Positions 1-7,002 of a DNA stretch of 64,000 nucleotides are shown here, in pieces. Every line of letters starts with the position of its first letter. Position 1 is the first letter of the stretch. The stretch comes from Coraliomargarita algicola (GTDB lineage Bacteria > Verrucomicrobiota > Verrucomicrobiia > Opitutales > Coraliomargaritaceae): assembly GCF_033878955.1 (NCBI RefSeq), contig NZ_CP138858.1, forward strand, positions 3,685,001 to 3,749,000, read 5' to 3'. The position numbers and the translations under genes are program-made. The notes under the pieces were generated by a model, which was given only the letters and a program-made list of their open reading frames with translations, ran no database searches and was not told the DNA's origin.

Positions 1-225
1 TCTTTGCCACAGCAATTATCCCCGGGCTTGCAAAGCGCCGTAATCGCCTTGGGTCCCGAGCGCGGTTGGTCGCCCAATGAGCGTGATACCTTTCGTAAGA
101 ACGGTTGGAAGTTAGCTCATTTAGGGGCACATGTGCTGCGCCTGGAGACGGCTTGCACTGTCGCGGTGGGTGCTATTTCCGCTTGCTTGGATTTTTACGA
201 TACGCAGACCTGCACAATTCTTTAA
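1..225 (+). CDS. rsmE: 16S rRNA (uracil(1498)-N3)-methyltransferase RsmE, C-terminal part
   Basis: The open frame enters from the left edge, so only about the last 74 residues are present. The segment IALGPERGWSPNE followed by HVLRLETA is the SPOUT-family knot region of RsmE, which binds S-adenosylmethionine and closes the active site. The family methylates N3 of U1498 in 16S rRNA of the assembled 30S subunit. The true start lies outside the window. The match to the conserved C-terminal signature makes the assignment fairly safe despite the short length. Confidence 0.85.
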   Translation, partial: SLPQQLSPGLQSAVIALGPERGWSPNERDTFRKNGWKLAHLGAHVLRLETACTVAVGAISACLDFYDTQTCTIL

Positions 226-256
226 GTGCATCTGTTCGAATGCTTAAAGGTAGTAT

Positions 257-1126
257 TTAGTCCGCATTTAGCTGTGTGACGGTATAACCCTTGGCTGTTA
301 AAAGTTTAATCAGGCCATCGCTGCCGGCCATGTGGGCGAGGCCGACTAGAACTAATTCGGTGGGCTCGGTTTCTAACATGGCTTCAATTTGTGGTAACCA
401 GCGGGCGTTGCGGTCCTTGAGCATGGTGTTATAGATTTCTGGATACTGTAGCATGTCATCGACAAAGAGTTGTTCAATTGTATCCAGATTTCCTATGCGC
501 CAGGCTTCGATCATTTGCTCGAAGAGTTCGTTGATGCGTTCTAAGTCCTTTAGACTGTAGAGCACCATTTCGCTTTCGATGCCCTCGCCCATACTAGTGA
601 TGAGTTGGAGTTGGAACTCCGTCGTTTCAAGCGATGCGGTCGGCTTCTGATCCACTTTGGCTTGCTGGGCGTAGTGTAGGTCGACACCCGCTTGTGACAC
701 GCCCGCTTGCATGAGTTTCTGCACTGTTAGCATCATGACGGCCATGCTCGGCTTCATGCTTTGGATCATTTCAATCGGCATGTTAGCTTGGCGGCATTCT
801 GCGGCTAGGGCGGTGTAGGCTTCATCGCTAAGCACGCTCTTTAGCGTGCGGCCGTCCTGATAGACGCCTGCTGTCATCAGTCGCATGGCAAAGGCTGGAT
901 CGTTGAGATCCTCTGGGGGGACTTCAAATACCAGGCTGTCGGCGGCTTTGTAGGCGGAATCGTATTCGACTGGCAGTGGATAGTCGCTAGCTCTGAGTAT
1001 GTGACACGTGCCGGAGATATAAACGCTGTGTGCGCCCTCGGACACCTGCCACACAGAACTCTGAGCAGAGAGGTTGATGCCCATGATGGCGCAGTAGACG
1101 TAGGCGAGGTTTTGTAGAGTCTTCAT
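257..1126 (-). CDS. TraB/GumN family protein
   Basis: A 289-residue protein that begins with a hydrophobic stretch ending near LSAQS, which looks like a signal peptide, so export is likely. Residues 37-44 read ISGTCHIL and residues 261-268 read VGLAHMAG. These paired motifs, a GT-x-H near the start and a GxxH near the end, define the TraB/GumN (Tiki-like) superfamily of predicted metal-dependent proteases. The middle is helical and acidic. Substrate and role are unknown. It stands alone on the minus strand and faces rsmE tail to tail. Confidence 0.8.
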   Translation of the reverse strand: MKTLQNLAYVYCAIMGINLSAQSSVWQVSEGAHSVYISGTCHILRASDYPLPVEYDSAYKAADSLVFEVPPEDLNDPAFAMRLMTAGVYQDGRTLKSVLSDEAYTALAAECRQANMPIEMIQSMKPSMAVMMLTVQKLMQAGVSQAGVDLHYAQQAKVDQKPTASLETTEFQLQLITSMGEGIESEMVLYSLKDLERINELFEQMIEAWRIGNLDTIEQLFVDDMLQYPEIYNTMLKDRNARWLPQIEAMLETEPTELVLVGLAHMAGSDGLIKLLTAKGYTVTQLNAD

Positions 1127-1248
1127 CGGTTGGAGCGAATGGATCGAGGCAGGGCAGCGAGTGGTCTGCTGTCTAAGTATGCTGTGGTCGCTGTGGTTTT
1201 AGCGGCAAATCAGTTCTTTTGCAAATGGGGAACCGATTTGTTCTGTCA

Positions 1249-2469
1249 CTAGGCTGCCCCAGTCTGACTTTTAAAATACTTTTCGTCGGCGAGGCTTTCG
1301 ATCAAGTGTGACGTGGTGGGGCTATCGTCGCCAAAGCTCTTGAGTTCATCTTGCGTTAGGGTGTCGCGCTCGGTGAGTGACATCGAGTTGCGAATAATAC
1401 GGACTAGGCTCGAGTAACTCATCTCCGCGCACTGTGCTTCCATGTATTCGATGGCGCTTCGACTTAGCATTCGGGTCATCAAAAAGGGATGAGCTGTGCG
1501 TAATGTGGTAAAAATTGATTGGGCGATCAGGCTGACATCTTCTTTGCGTTCGGCCATGGGGGGGATGGCTACGATCTCGCCTAATTTTCGAAAGCTGTTA
1601 AGTAAGGTTTTGACTTCATTTTCCAAGTAGCCTTCGGAGTCGTCTACATGCCCTAGGATGAAACATGGGCGGGGCTCTTGTGCACCTTCTTCGTTTAATT
1701 GTGTTAGGTGTTCGTTGAGTCGTTCGATGGTGAGTGCGCCTAATTCATAAGACAGACCCAGATAGCAATAGCCTGTTGCAGCTTGGGGGCTCAGCTTACG
1801 TTTAATTTCACTGATTTCGACGCGCATGGGATCAGCAATATGCAGAGGGCACAAATCACCGTTAGTGCGGAAGTTAAGCTCGTGCGCAGTGAGTTCAAAG
1901 TCGGCTCCATCCTCGCCAGTCAGAAGGACGAACTTGGGTTGCTTGGCTAAGTCCGCAATTTTGACCAAGAGTTGCTGCATTACGTCGCTTTTTGCGGTTA
2001 GGTAGCGTGAGAGTGTAATGGGAGCTGAGGTCGGCTTGCGGTGACTGGTCTTCAGGTTTTCAGGTGTTGAAGTGCTTGTCTTCTTGCGAGCGCGTTTCTT
2101 CTTTAGATTCAAAGTATCAACTTCGTGCAGCACTTGTTTGAGGCGCACGCCTGATTTTCGTAAGTCGTTTGAAAGAGCAAAATAGTGTTTGGCAGTTCTG
2201 GGGCAGTTGGATTGGGTCGAACCTTCGGGCAGGAGCTCAAACGCGATTATGTTTGTTTTTTTTCCTCCGAAGCGGAGTGCATCGAAGGCCATTAAAACTG
2301 GTTCTAATTGCAGATCGTAGAAAACCTTATCTGTCTTTTTCAGTTTCGGCAGCGTCGTGATCAGTGCTTCTAAGTCGTTATAGAAATGAAATGCTTGCTG
2401 ACCACCTGCTAACAAATGCGTTAGTTGCTCGGTGCGCCTAGAGTCTGTTGTCAGAATGTGGATACTCAT
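1249..2469 (-). CDS. Degenerate NtrC-like (sigma-54 activator-type) protein
   Basis: I start this at the ATG giving MSIHILTTD; a TTG nine codons earlier (2496) is possible. The first ~125 residues resemble a receiver-like domain without a clear phospho-acceptor aspartate, then comes a basic Lys/Arg-rich linker. The rest follows the layout of a sigma-54 AAA+ domain: LLTGEDGADFELTAHELN aligns with the Walker A region, and IPPMAERKEDVSLIA matches the family's sensor region (PPLRxRxxDI). The lysine and threonine of Walker A are gone and no GAFTGA loop is visible. It therefore probably cannot hydrolyse ATP or open sigma-54 promoters. A scaffold or anti-activator role is an inference. Confidence 0.6.
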   Translation of the reverse strand: MSIHILTTDSRRTEQLTHLLAGGQQAFHFYNDLEALITTLPKLKKTDKVFYDLQLEPVLMAFDALRFGGKKTNIIAFELLPEGSTQSNCPRTAKHYFALSNDLRKSGVRLKQVLHEVDTLNLKKKRARKKTSTSTPENLKTSHRKPTSAPITLSRYLTAKSDVMQQLLVKIADLAKQPKFVLLTGEDGADFELTAHELNFRTNGDLCPLHIADPMRVEISEIKRKLSPQAATGYCYLGLSYELGALTIERLNEHLTQLNEEGAQEPRPCFILGHVDDSEGYLENEVKTLLNSFRKLGEIVAIPPMAERKEDVSLIAQSIFTTLRTAHPFLMTRMLSRSAIEYMEAQCAEMSYSSLVRIIRNSMSLTERDTLTQDELKSFGDDSPTTSHLIESLADEKYFKSQTGAA

Positions 2470-2688
2470 CTTACATGGGGGTGATGGAGCAAGCAAAGTA
2501 AGTGATTATGTGCGCATGTTGCAATAGGTATTGTTTGCCGAGGTAAAATAAGACTTTCCGCTGATTTGTTTTTCTTGATGTCGTTAGTGCGATCTATTGC
2601 TGATGGTTACTGAGATCGCGGGCGATGTACTGTTTGTCAGATGTCAAGTATTGAAGCGCTCGCGTTTTCTATTTTTTACTGGAATTTA

Positions 2689-2976
2689 TTAATTTGTTTC
2701 TGGCTGAGTAAACTGAGTTCGCTTCATGTAGGCTTCGATGTAGCTGCATTGAGGGATCACTTTGAGCTTTGATGTCTTGGCAAATGCGAGGGCGGCGTCC
2801 GCCAATAAAGCGGCTAGGCTTTTCCCTCGGAGCTCCGGTGGGACAAAAGTATGATGCATGGTTATCGTGTGGCCGATGATCTTGTATTCAAGTATAGCTA
2901 CATGTGGGGCGATTCGAATTTCGAATCGCGAATCATGGGGCTTGTGAATGACTTCGTATGCTTCCATTGTCGTCAT
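2689..2976 (-). CDS. GNAT-like N-acetyltransferase (YidJ/CG-type)
   Basis: A 95-residue protein when started at the ATG giving MTTMEAYEV; a longer in-frame reading exists but lacks family similarity upstream. The stretch THTFVPPELRGKSLAALLADAAL (shown here only as the core PPELRGKSLA) is the acetyl-CoA pyrophosphate-binding loop of small GNAT proteins, and PQCSYIEAYMKR is the usual C-terminal helix of the YidJ/GtlA group. These small acetyltransferases have unknown substrates. It lies alone, divergent from the J-domain gene that starts 140 bases away. Confidence 0.75.
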   Translation of the reverse strand: MTTMEAYEVIHKPHDSRFEIRIAPHVAILEYKIIGHTITMHHTFVPPELRGKSLAALLADAALAFAKTSKLKVIPQCSYIEAYMKRTQFTQPETN

Positions 2977-3116
2977 AGTCGTGATATCAGTTTTTACTTC
3001 AAGCGAGAATGCGATATTACATTCGCAGGTATGCCTATTGATTATCGATGTGATTAGATCTGTTTCTTTCCATTTTGCAATTGAAGCGCAGGGCATAGAT
3101 TACACGCTTCGAGCTT

Positions 3117-4262
3117 ATGGCATACGGCTCCAAATCTCGCAAGCAAAGGGTGCACTCGAGGACTCCTATACCTCCGGTCACTTGCACGGAGTTGTTGGTG
3201 GTGGATCAAGCTCCCTTTTTGAGAAAAGCATTATCTACCTGTAAGCGCTTACGTAAGGAGTTGGACAAAAAGCAAGCATTGCTGGCTCATTTTGAAGATG
3301 AAGATCGTGCGGCCTTTCAGCGCTGGCTCAATAGTACCCATGGTGTGCTTTTGACGCAGGTTCGCGAACTACGAGAGGAAGTGTCTGCGCATCAGTTTAT
3401 TTTGCATCATTTGTCACATTGCGCGTATTACTCATTCGAGGACGTGCCAAAACTCTATCAGGAGCTGTTTCAACTGAAGAAGAAGGGAATGCTTTATAGC
3501 TATGTGCCCCCGCAATCGAAGCCTGAGGCTGAAGACGCTGACGAGGAGGATTGGGATGATGTTTTTGATGACGATGAAGATTGGTCGGATGATTTTTACG
3601 ATCAAAGTTATGGGGAGGCTCGCTCTGAGCAGGGGCAATCCGAGGGGGCGGAACAGGTAGCAAGTGCCCGTAAGGCGGCTAACAATGTCCGTTTGAAATC
3701 CTGTTACCGGCAGTTGGCTAAGCGTCTACATCCTGACCATTCGGAGCTTGAAGAAGCCATTCGGGAAAAGCGCTGGCATGAGATTCAGGAAGCCTATCAC
3801 AATAATGATCTTGAGGGATTATTACGGGTCGAAGCTGTTTGTGATATGGATGATGAGGGGCTGAGCGTGAAGCTCGGCTTAGCTCGCTTGCGAGACCTTG
3901 CTGCGTATCAGAAGTCGCATTTGTTGCCTATTCGTGACGCATTACGATCCGCTAAGAAGGATATCGCTTTTGATTTCTCAAATAAAGGTCCGACGTCACA
4001 GCTTGAATATGAAATTGCCGGTGGCTTAAAGTTTGAGAGTATTGATTTGAAGGCGACCGTAGCCGATCTTTTACGAGCGGCCAAAGCGATTCGCAACGAA
4101 GTGGAGGCAGAGCTGCGCGAGTCTGAAATTCGGGCAGCTCGTGCGGCGCAGCGCCAGCAGAGAAGTAAGACGACACATTCCGGGCCTTCGCACGGAGGTA
4201 AGCAAGCGGCGAAGCCCCGCTCGTGCGCTGAGGTTGATGCCGAGCAAATGACCTTTTTTTAA
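3117..4262 (+). CDS. J-domain-like protein with acidic linker
   Basis: A 381-residue protein. Residues ~40-100 are predicted helical/coiled coil. Residues ~135-180 form a strongly acidic Asp/Glu/Trp-rich linker. A J-domain-like helical hairpin follows with the hallmark HPD tripeptide at H205-P206-D207, inside RQLAKRLHPD. J domains stimulate the ATPase of Hsp70 (DnaK). Here the J domain is internal rather than N-terminal and has no Gly/Phe or zinc-finger region, so it is a type III-like co-chaperone. The last ~60 residues are basic and Ala/Gln/Arg-rich. It stands at the left border of the accessory island. The client is unknown. Confidence 0.7.
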   Translation: MAYGSKSRKQRVHSRTPIPPVTCTELLVVDQAPFLRKALSTCKRLRKELDKKQALLAHFEDEDRAAFQRWLNSTHGVLLTQVRELREEVSAHQFILHHLSHCAYYSFEDVPKLYQELFQLKKKGMLYSYVPPQSKPEAEDADEEDWDDVFDDDEDWSDDFYDQSYGEARSEQGQSEGAEQVASARKAANNVRLKSCYRQLAKRLHPDHSELEEAIREKRWHEIQEAYHNNDLEGLLRVEAVCDMDDEGLSVKLGLARLRDLAAYQKSHLLPIRDALRSAKKDIAFDFSNKGPTSQLEYEIAGGLKFESIDLKATVADLLRAAKAIRNEVEAELRESEIRAARAAQRQQRSKTTHSGPSHGGKQAAKPRSCAEVDAEQMTFF

Positions 4263-4330
4263 GGATTCGAATCGTTTGTCGCAACAGCGTGGTCTTCCCG
4301 ACTTGTTGTGTGATTTATGCGATTCGCAGC

Positions 4331-4545
4331 ACTGGGACTTCGCGTTTGAGATCACGATTCATAATGCCCGCGCTCACGAAATGCGCAGTGAACGCAATAT
4401 CTCAGAGGGCAGGTCACCAATAATAAAGCTGTCCGTAATACTTTGATTGATGCGGCATTACGCCCGAAGACTTAACTGCTGTAGAAGATGTGAAAAAGGT
4501 CTAACGTCGCCTCGCTTCCGATGAAAGAAAAGTCTTCGCAATCCG
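4331..4545 (+). pseudogene. Remnant of a dinD-like (DNA-damage-inducible protein D) gene
   Basis: No intact gene lies here, but three reading-frame pieces line up as the C-terminus of a DinD/BRO-type protein. Frame one gives EITIHNARAHEMRSER. From 4413 a second frame gives VTNNKAVRNTLIDA. From 4454 a third gives GITPEDLTAVEDVKKV, then a TAA at 4502-4504, then RRLASDERK in the same frame. The family ending has the form VTNNxxVR...GIxPExLPxxEDxKKxERR, so two indels and one nonsense change explain the decay. This fills most of the gap between the J-domain gene and the higA remnant. The family match is from memory and is unverified. Confidence 0.6.
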
Positions 4546-4571
4546 AAGGCTTTAGAGGCGTGAGGCACTGC

Positions 4572-4817
4572 CTATGCCACACCCAATTGCAGTGGTTTTA
4601 CTTCCGCTTGAATGCGAGGCAACAAGTCGCGTTCGGCGATCCGTAGATCATAGTTTTTCTGGAGATTCACCCAGAGCTCGCAAGAGGTGCTGAAGTAAGT
4701 GGCCAGTCGCAGAGCGGTCTCGGTTGAAATGGGGCGCTTGCCGTTCACGATCTGACTCATCGTCGGCTGGGACATGCCAGAATCCTTCGCAACACGGTAG
4801 GGTGTGTTATCTGTTAA
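4572..4817 (-). pseudogene. N-terminally truncated HigA-type antitoxin
   Basis: The frame reads TPYRVAKDSGMSQPTMSQ, then VNGKRPISTETALRLATYF and CELWVNLQKNYDLR. This is the helix-turn-helix and C-terminal signature of HigA/VapI-type XRE antitoxins. The first ~20 residues of the family (the PPHPGE region) are missing: a TAA precedes the open stretch and there is no start codon before the methionine at 4775, which lies inside the HTH. No higB toxin is present next to it. This is probably a decayed antitoxin; expression as a 67-residue fragment cannot be excluded. Confidence 0.65.
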
Positions 4818-4870
4818 TTACAGGCTATAGGAATTACATTAGAAGATCTATATCTACGAGGTTATATCAA

Positions 4871-4894
4871 GTTATACTTTTATTTGAGTATAAC
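4871..4894. promoter_or_regulatory. Operator-like inverted repeat, distal site
   Basis: Perfect arms GTTATACT and AGTATAAC are separated by eight bases. The same half-site recurs about 70 bases downstream (4949-4970), both upstream of the AAA ATPase gene. Two copies of one palindrome in front of a single gene suggest cooperative binding of a dimeric regulator. The regulator is not identified. Confidence 0.45.
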
Positions 4895-4948
4895 TCGGTA
4901 TATGTCCTTGCTTTTGAGTGAAAGCTATTTAGAGTAGGATATACTATT

Positions 4949-4970
4949 TTATACTCGATATTGAGTATAA
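4949..4970. promoter_or_regulatory. Operator-like inverted repeat, proximal site
   Basis: Perfect arms TTATACTC and GAGTATAA flank a six-base spacer, ending 23 bases before the ATG of the AAA ATPase. The spot is where promoter and transcription start should lie, so binding here would most simply repress. The half-site GAGTATAA is shared with the distal site at 4871-4894. Confidence 0.5.
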
Positions 4971-4993
4971 GTTAATAGATCTAAGTAGAACTC

Positions 4994-6172
4994 ATGGATC
5001 CGATACGTAACCCTTTCTCTCCTGGCGCTGGTTCGCCACCGCCTGAATTGGTGGGGCGTGGGGCTGTGTTGGAGCAGGTGCGGATCCTGTTGGCACGAGT
5101 GAAGCAAGGGAAGTCAGAAAAGAGTCTGTTGCTCACTGGTCTGCGTGGGGTCGGTAAGACGGTCTTGCTGAACAGGATGTGTGATCAGGCTGAGGCGGCG
5201 GGTTACCATACTATTTTCATTGAAGCGCATGAGGATAAGTCGCTTCCCGTGTTGCTGGCCCCTCAATTGCGCAACCTTCTTTACAAACTGGACCGCATGG
5301 AGGGGGCCAAGCAACAGATCCGTCGTGGCTTGGCGGTGTTGAAGAGTTTCATCAGTAGCGTTAAAGTGACCTTCGACGACATGCCGCTGGGCTTGGACAT
5401 CGATCCCGAGCAAGGCACTGGGGACACCGGTGATTTGGAGTTGGACTTGCCTGATCTCCTAGCGGTCGTGACACAGGCTGCGGCAGAACGTCAGACCGCA
5501 GTGGCTCTACTGATCGATGAGTTGCAGTATTTTTCGGAAAAGGAGTTGAGCGCTTTGATTATGGCGATGCACCGGATGCAGCAGCGGCAATTGCCATTGG
5601 TTTTGATTGGCGCGGGCTTGCCGATCCTTCCACGTCTGGCGGGCGATTCTAAATCGTATGCCGAGCGGCTATTCAGTTTTCCACAAATTGGAGCGCTGGA
5701 GCCTGCCGATGCCGCCCGTGCCATCGTTGGCCCCGTCGAAACCGAGGGCGCTGCAATTGAACCCGCAGCCGTGGACGCTATTGTCACGATGACTCAAGGC
5801 TACCCTTATTTTATTCAGGAGTGGGGCTACCAAGCCTGGAACGGAGCCGAAAGCTCGCCGATCACGGCGTCGGTCATCGAACAAGCCAGTGAGCTGACGC
5901 TGGCACGACTCGATCAGAATTTCTTCCACGTCCGCTTTGAGCGCCTCAGCAATGGCGAGAAAGCCTTTCTTCGAGCGATGGCCGAACTTGGTAATGGTCC
6001 CTATCGCATCGGCGATATCGCCGAGCAGATGCAGATTACGGTCGGCAGTCTGAGCCCGCGCCGAGCGAAGCTGATTAGAAAAGGGATGATTTATAGCCCC
6101 AATTACGGAGAGCTTGCGTTTACTGTGCCGTTATTTGGGGAATTTTTGAAGCGGGTGATGCCAGCCTCGTAA
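4994..6172 (+). CDS. Stand-alone AAA/STAND-like ATPase with winged-helix C-terminus
   Basis: A 392-residue protein. Residues ~48-58 contain the Walker A motif GLRGVGKT. A hydrophobic strand ending ALLIDELQ at residue ~176 is Walker B with the catalytic glutamate. RLFSFPQIGALEP marks the sensor region of ORC/Cdc6- or STAND-like AAA proteins. The last ~80 residues look like a winged helix. Such proteins turn up as single genes in variable islands; their function is mostly unknown, and defence or toxin-like roles have been proposed for relatives. Two palindromic operator-like sites sit upstream. Its stop codon directly abuts the stop codon of the convergent EcsC gene. Confidence 0.7.
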   Translation: MDPIRNPFSPGAGSPPPELVGRGAVLEQVRILLARVKQGKSEKSLLLTGLRGVGKTVLLNRMCDQAEAAGYHTIFIEAHEDKSLPVLLAPQLRNLLYKLDRMEGAKQQIRRGLAVLKSFISSVKVTFDDMPLGLDIDPEQGTGDTGDLELDLPDLLAVVTQAAAERQTAVALLIDELQYFSEKELSALIMAMHRMQQRQLPLVLIGAGLPILPRLAGDSKSYAERLFSFPQIGALEPADAARAIVGPVETEGAAIEPAAVDAIVTMTQGYPYFIQEWGYQAWNGAESSPITASVIEQASELTLARLDQNFFHVRFERLSNGEKAFLRAMAELGNGPYRIGDIAEQMQITVGSLSPRRAKLIRKGMIYSPNYGELAFTVPLFGEFLKRVMPAS

Positions 6173-6841
6173 TCACTGTAGTTCTACTAATTCGTGGTAG
6201 GCATCCCAGACTGCGGTCTTACCGTAATTTCTTTCAAGTCGCCGTATCGTGAAATGGGCATGTGCTATTTGCTGCGTGGCCGTCGATACCGCATCAGCGA
6301 GTGCCGCTCGGACTGCGAAGTATCCTGTCTCAACGGCATCGTCACCTTGGTTCTGTGAGCTACCAAATGCGAAGACTTCCATCCAGGCGATTCTGGACTC
6401 AAGTTTGTGGATCGATTCAACTTCGCTTCGTGCGACATCCGCGATGGAGCGAAGGATAATAGTCGTGGAAATCGGGAGTTCTACTGCGAGACCCGCAAAT
6501 CCAAAAGCGCCGCCGATGCCGCCAGAGGTTGCAACTGCGAGTTTGTGGAGGCGGTTTGATCTCTCTGCATGTGGACTATCACGCATGGAGAGCAGGACTG
6601 TTTTCATCGAGGCTATCAAGGCCGTCTGAGTGATTGCCCCAATTTTTCCTTGGACTGTGTTTGGCAGCTTCTGAAGAGCCTTTTCTAGCGGTGCTCCGAT
6701 CAAATTTGTAATTTTGGCTGCCAAGCTGGTGTTCTCCAGTCTATCTTTAGCAAATGTTAGATCGTTATAGTCTTCGGGGCTCATTTCTTCTTTCGGTTGG
6801 ATTTCGCCAGGATGTGGTTCGGGGATGGTTTGCTTGCTCAT
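6173..6841 (-). CDS. EcsC family protein
   Basis: A 222-residue protein. It has an N-terminal acidic/proline leader, then helices including LIGAPLEKALQKLP, a glycine-rich hydrophobic hairpin (SGGIGGAFGFAGLAVELP) and VEVFAFG-type residues further on. This arrangement fits the EcsC family, named after the third gene of the Bacillus ecs transport locus. EcsC proteins probably associate with membranes and have no known enzymatic activity. It is transcribed towards the AAA ATPase with no gap between the two stop codons, so the 3' ends must share termination signals or overlap. Confidence 0.75.
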   Translation of the reverse strand: MSKQTIPEPHPGEIQPKEEMSPEDYNDLTFAKDRLENTSLAAKITNLIGAPLEKALQKLPNTVQGKIGAITQTALIASMKTVLLSMRDSPHAERSNRLHKLAVATSGGIGGAFGFAGLAVELPISTTIILRSIADVARSEVESIHKLESRIAWMEVFAFGSSQNQGDDAVETGYFAVRAALADAVSTATQQIAHAHFTIRRLERNYGKTAVWDAYHELVELQ

Positions 6842-6967
6842 GAAATTATCGATTATTCTTGATTAATAAGTAAAATATGAGTTTATTTTTAACCATATCG
6901 GGCTGCCGGTTGGTAAGTTTTGACTAGAATCAAAATGACTCCACGCCCAAGGCCCAACATTTATGAT

Positions 6968-7000
6968 GGCACATCTCTTCGAGGTGTGCCATTTTATTTT
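6968..7000 (+). terminator. Hairpin with T-rich tail immediately before the HEPN gene
   Basis: Stem GGCACATCTC / GAGGTGTGCC (one wobble) has a three-base loop, followed by ATTTTATTTT. This is a Rho-independent terminator shape on the + strand. No rightward gene lies between it and 6842, so it either ends a lost gene or acts as an attenuator in the leader of the HEPN gene, whose ATG is three bases past it. Confidence 0.5.
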
Positions 7001-7002
7001 AA

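Noticed and set aside
3397..3663. Open frames on the minus strand inside the J-domain gene
   Set aside because: They are antisense to the acidic linker. Low-complexity Asp/Glu codons produce the open frame.
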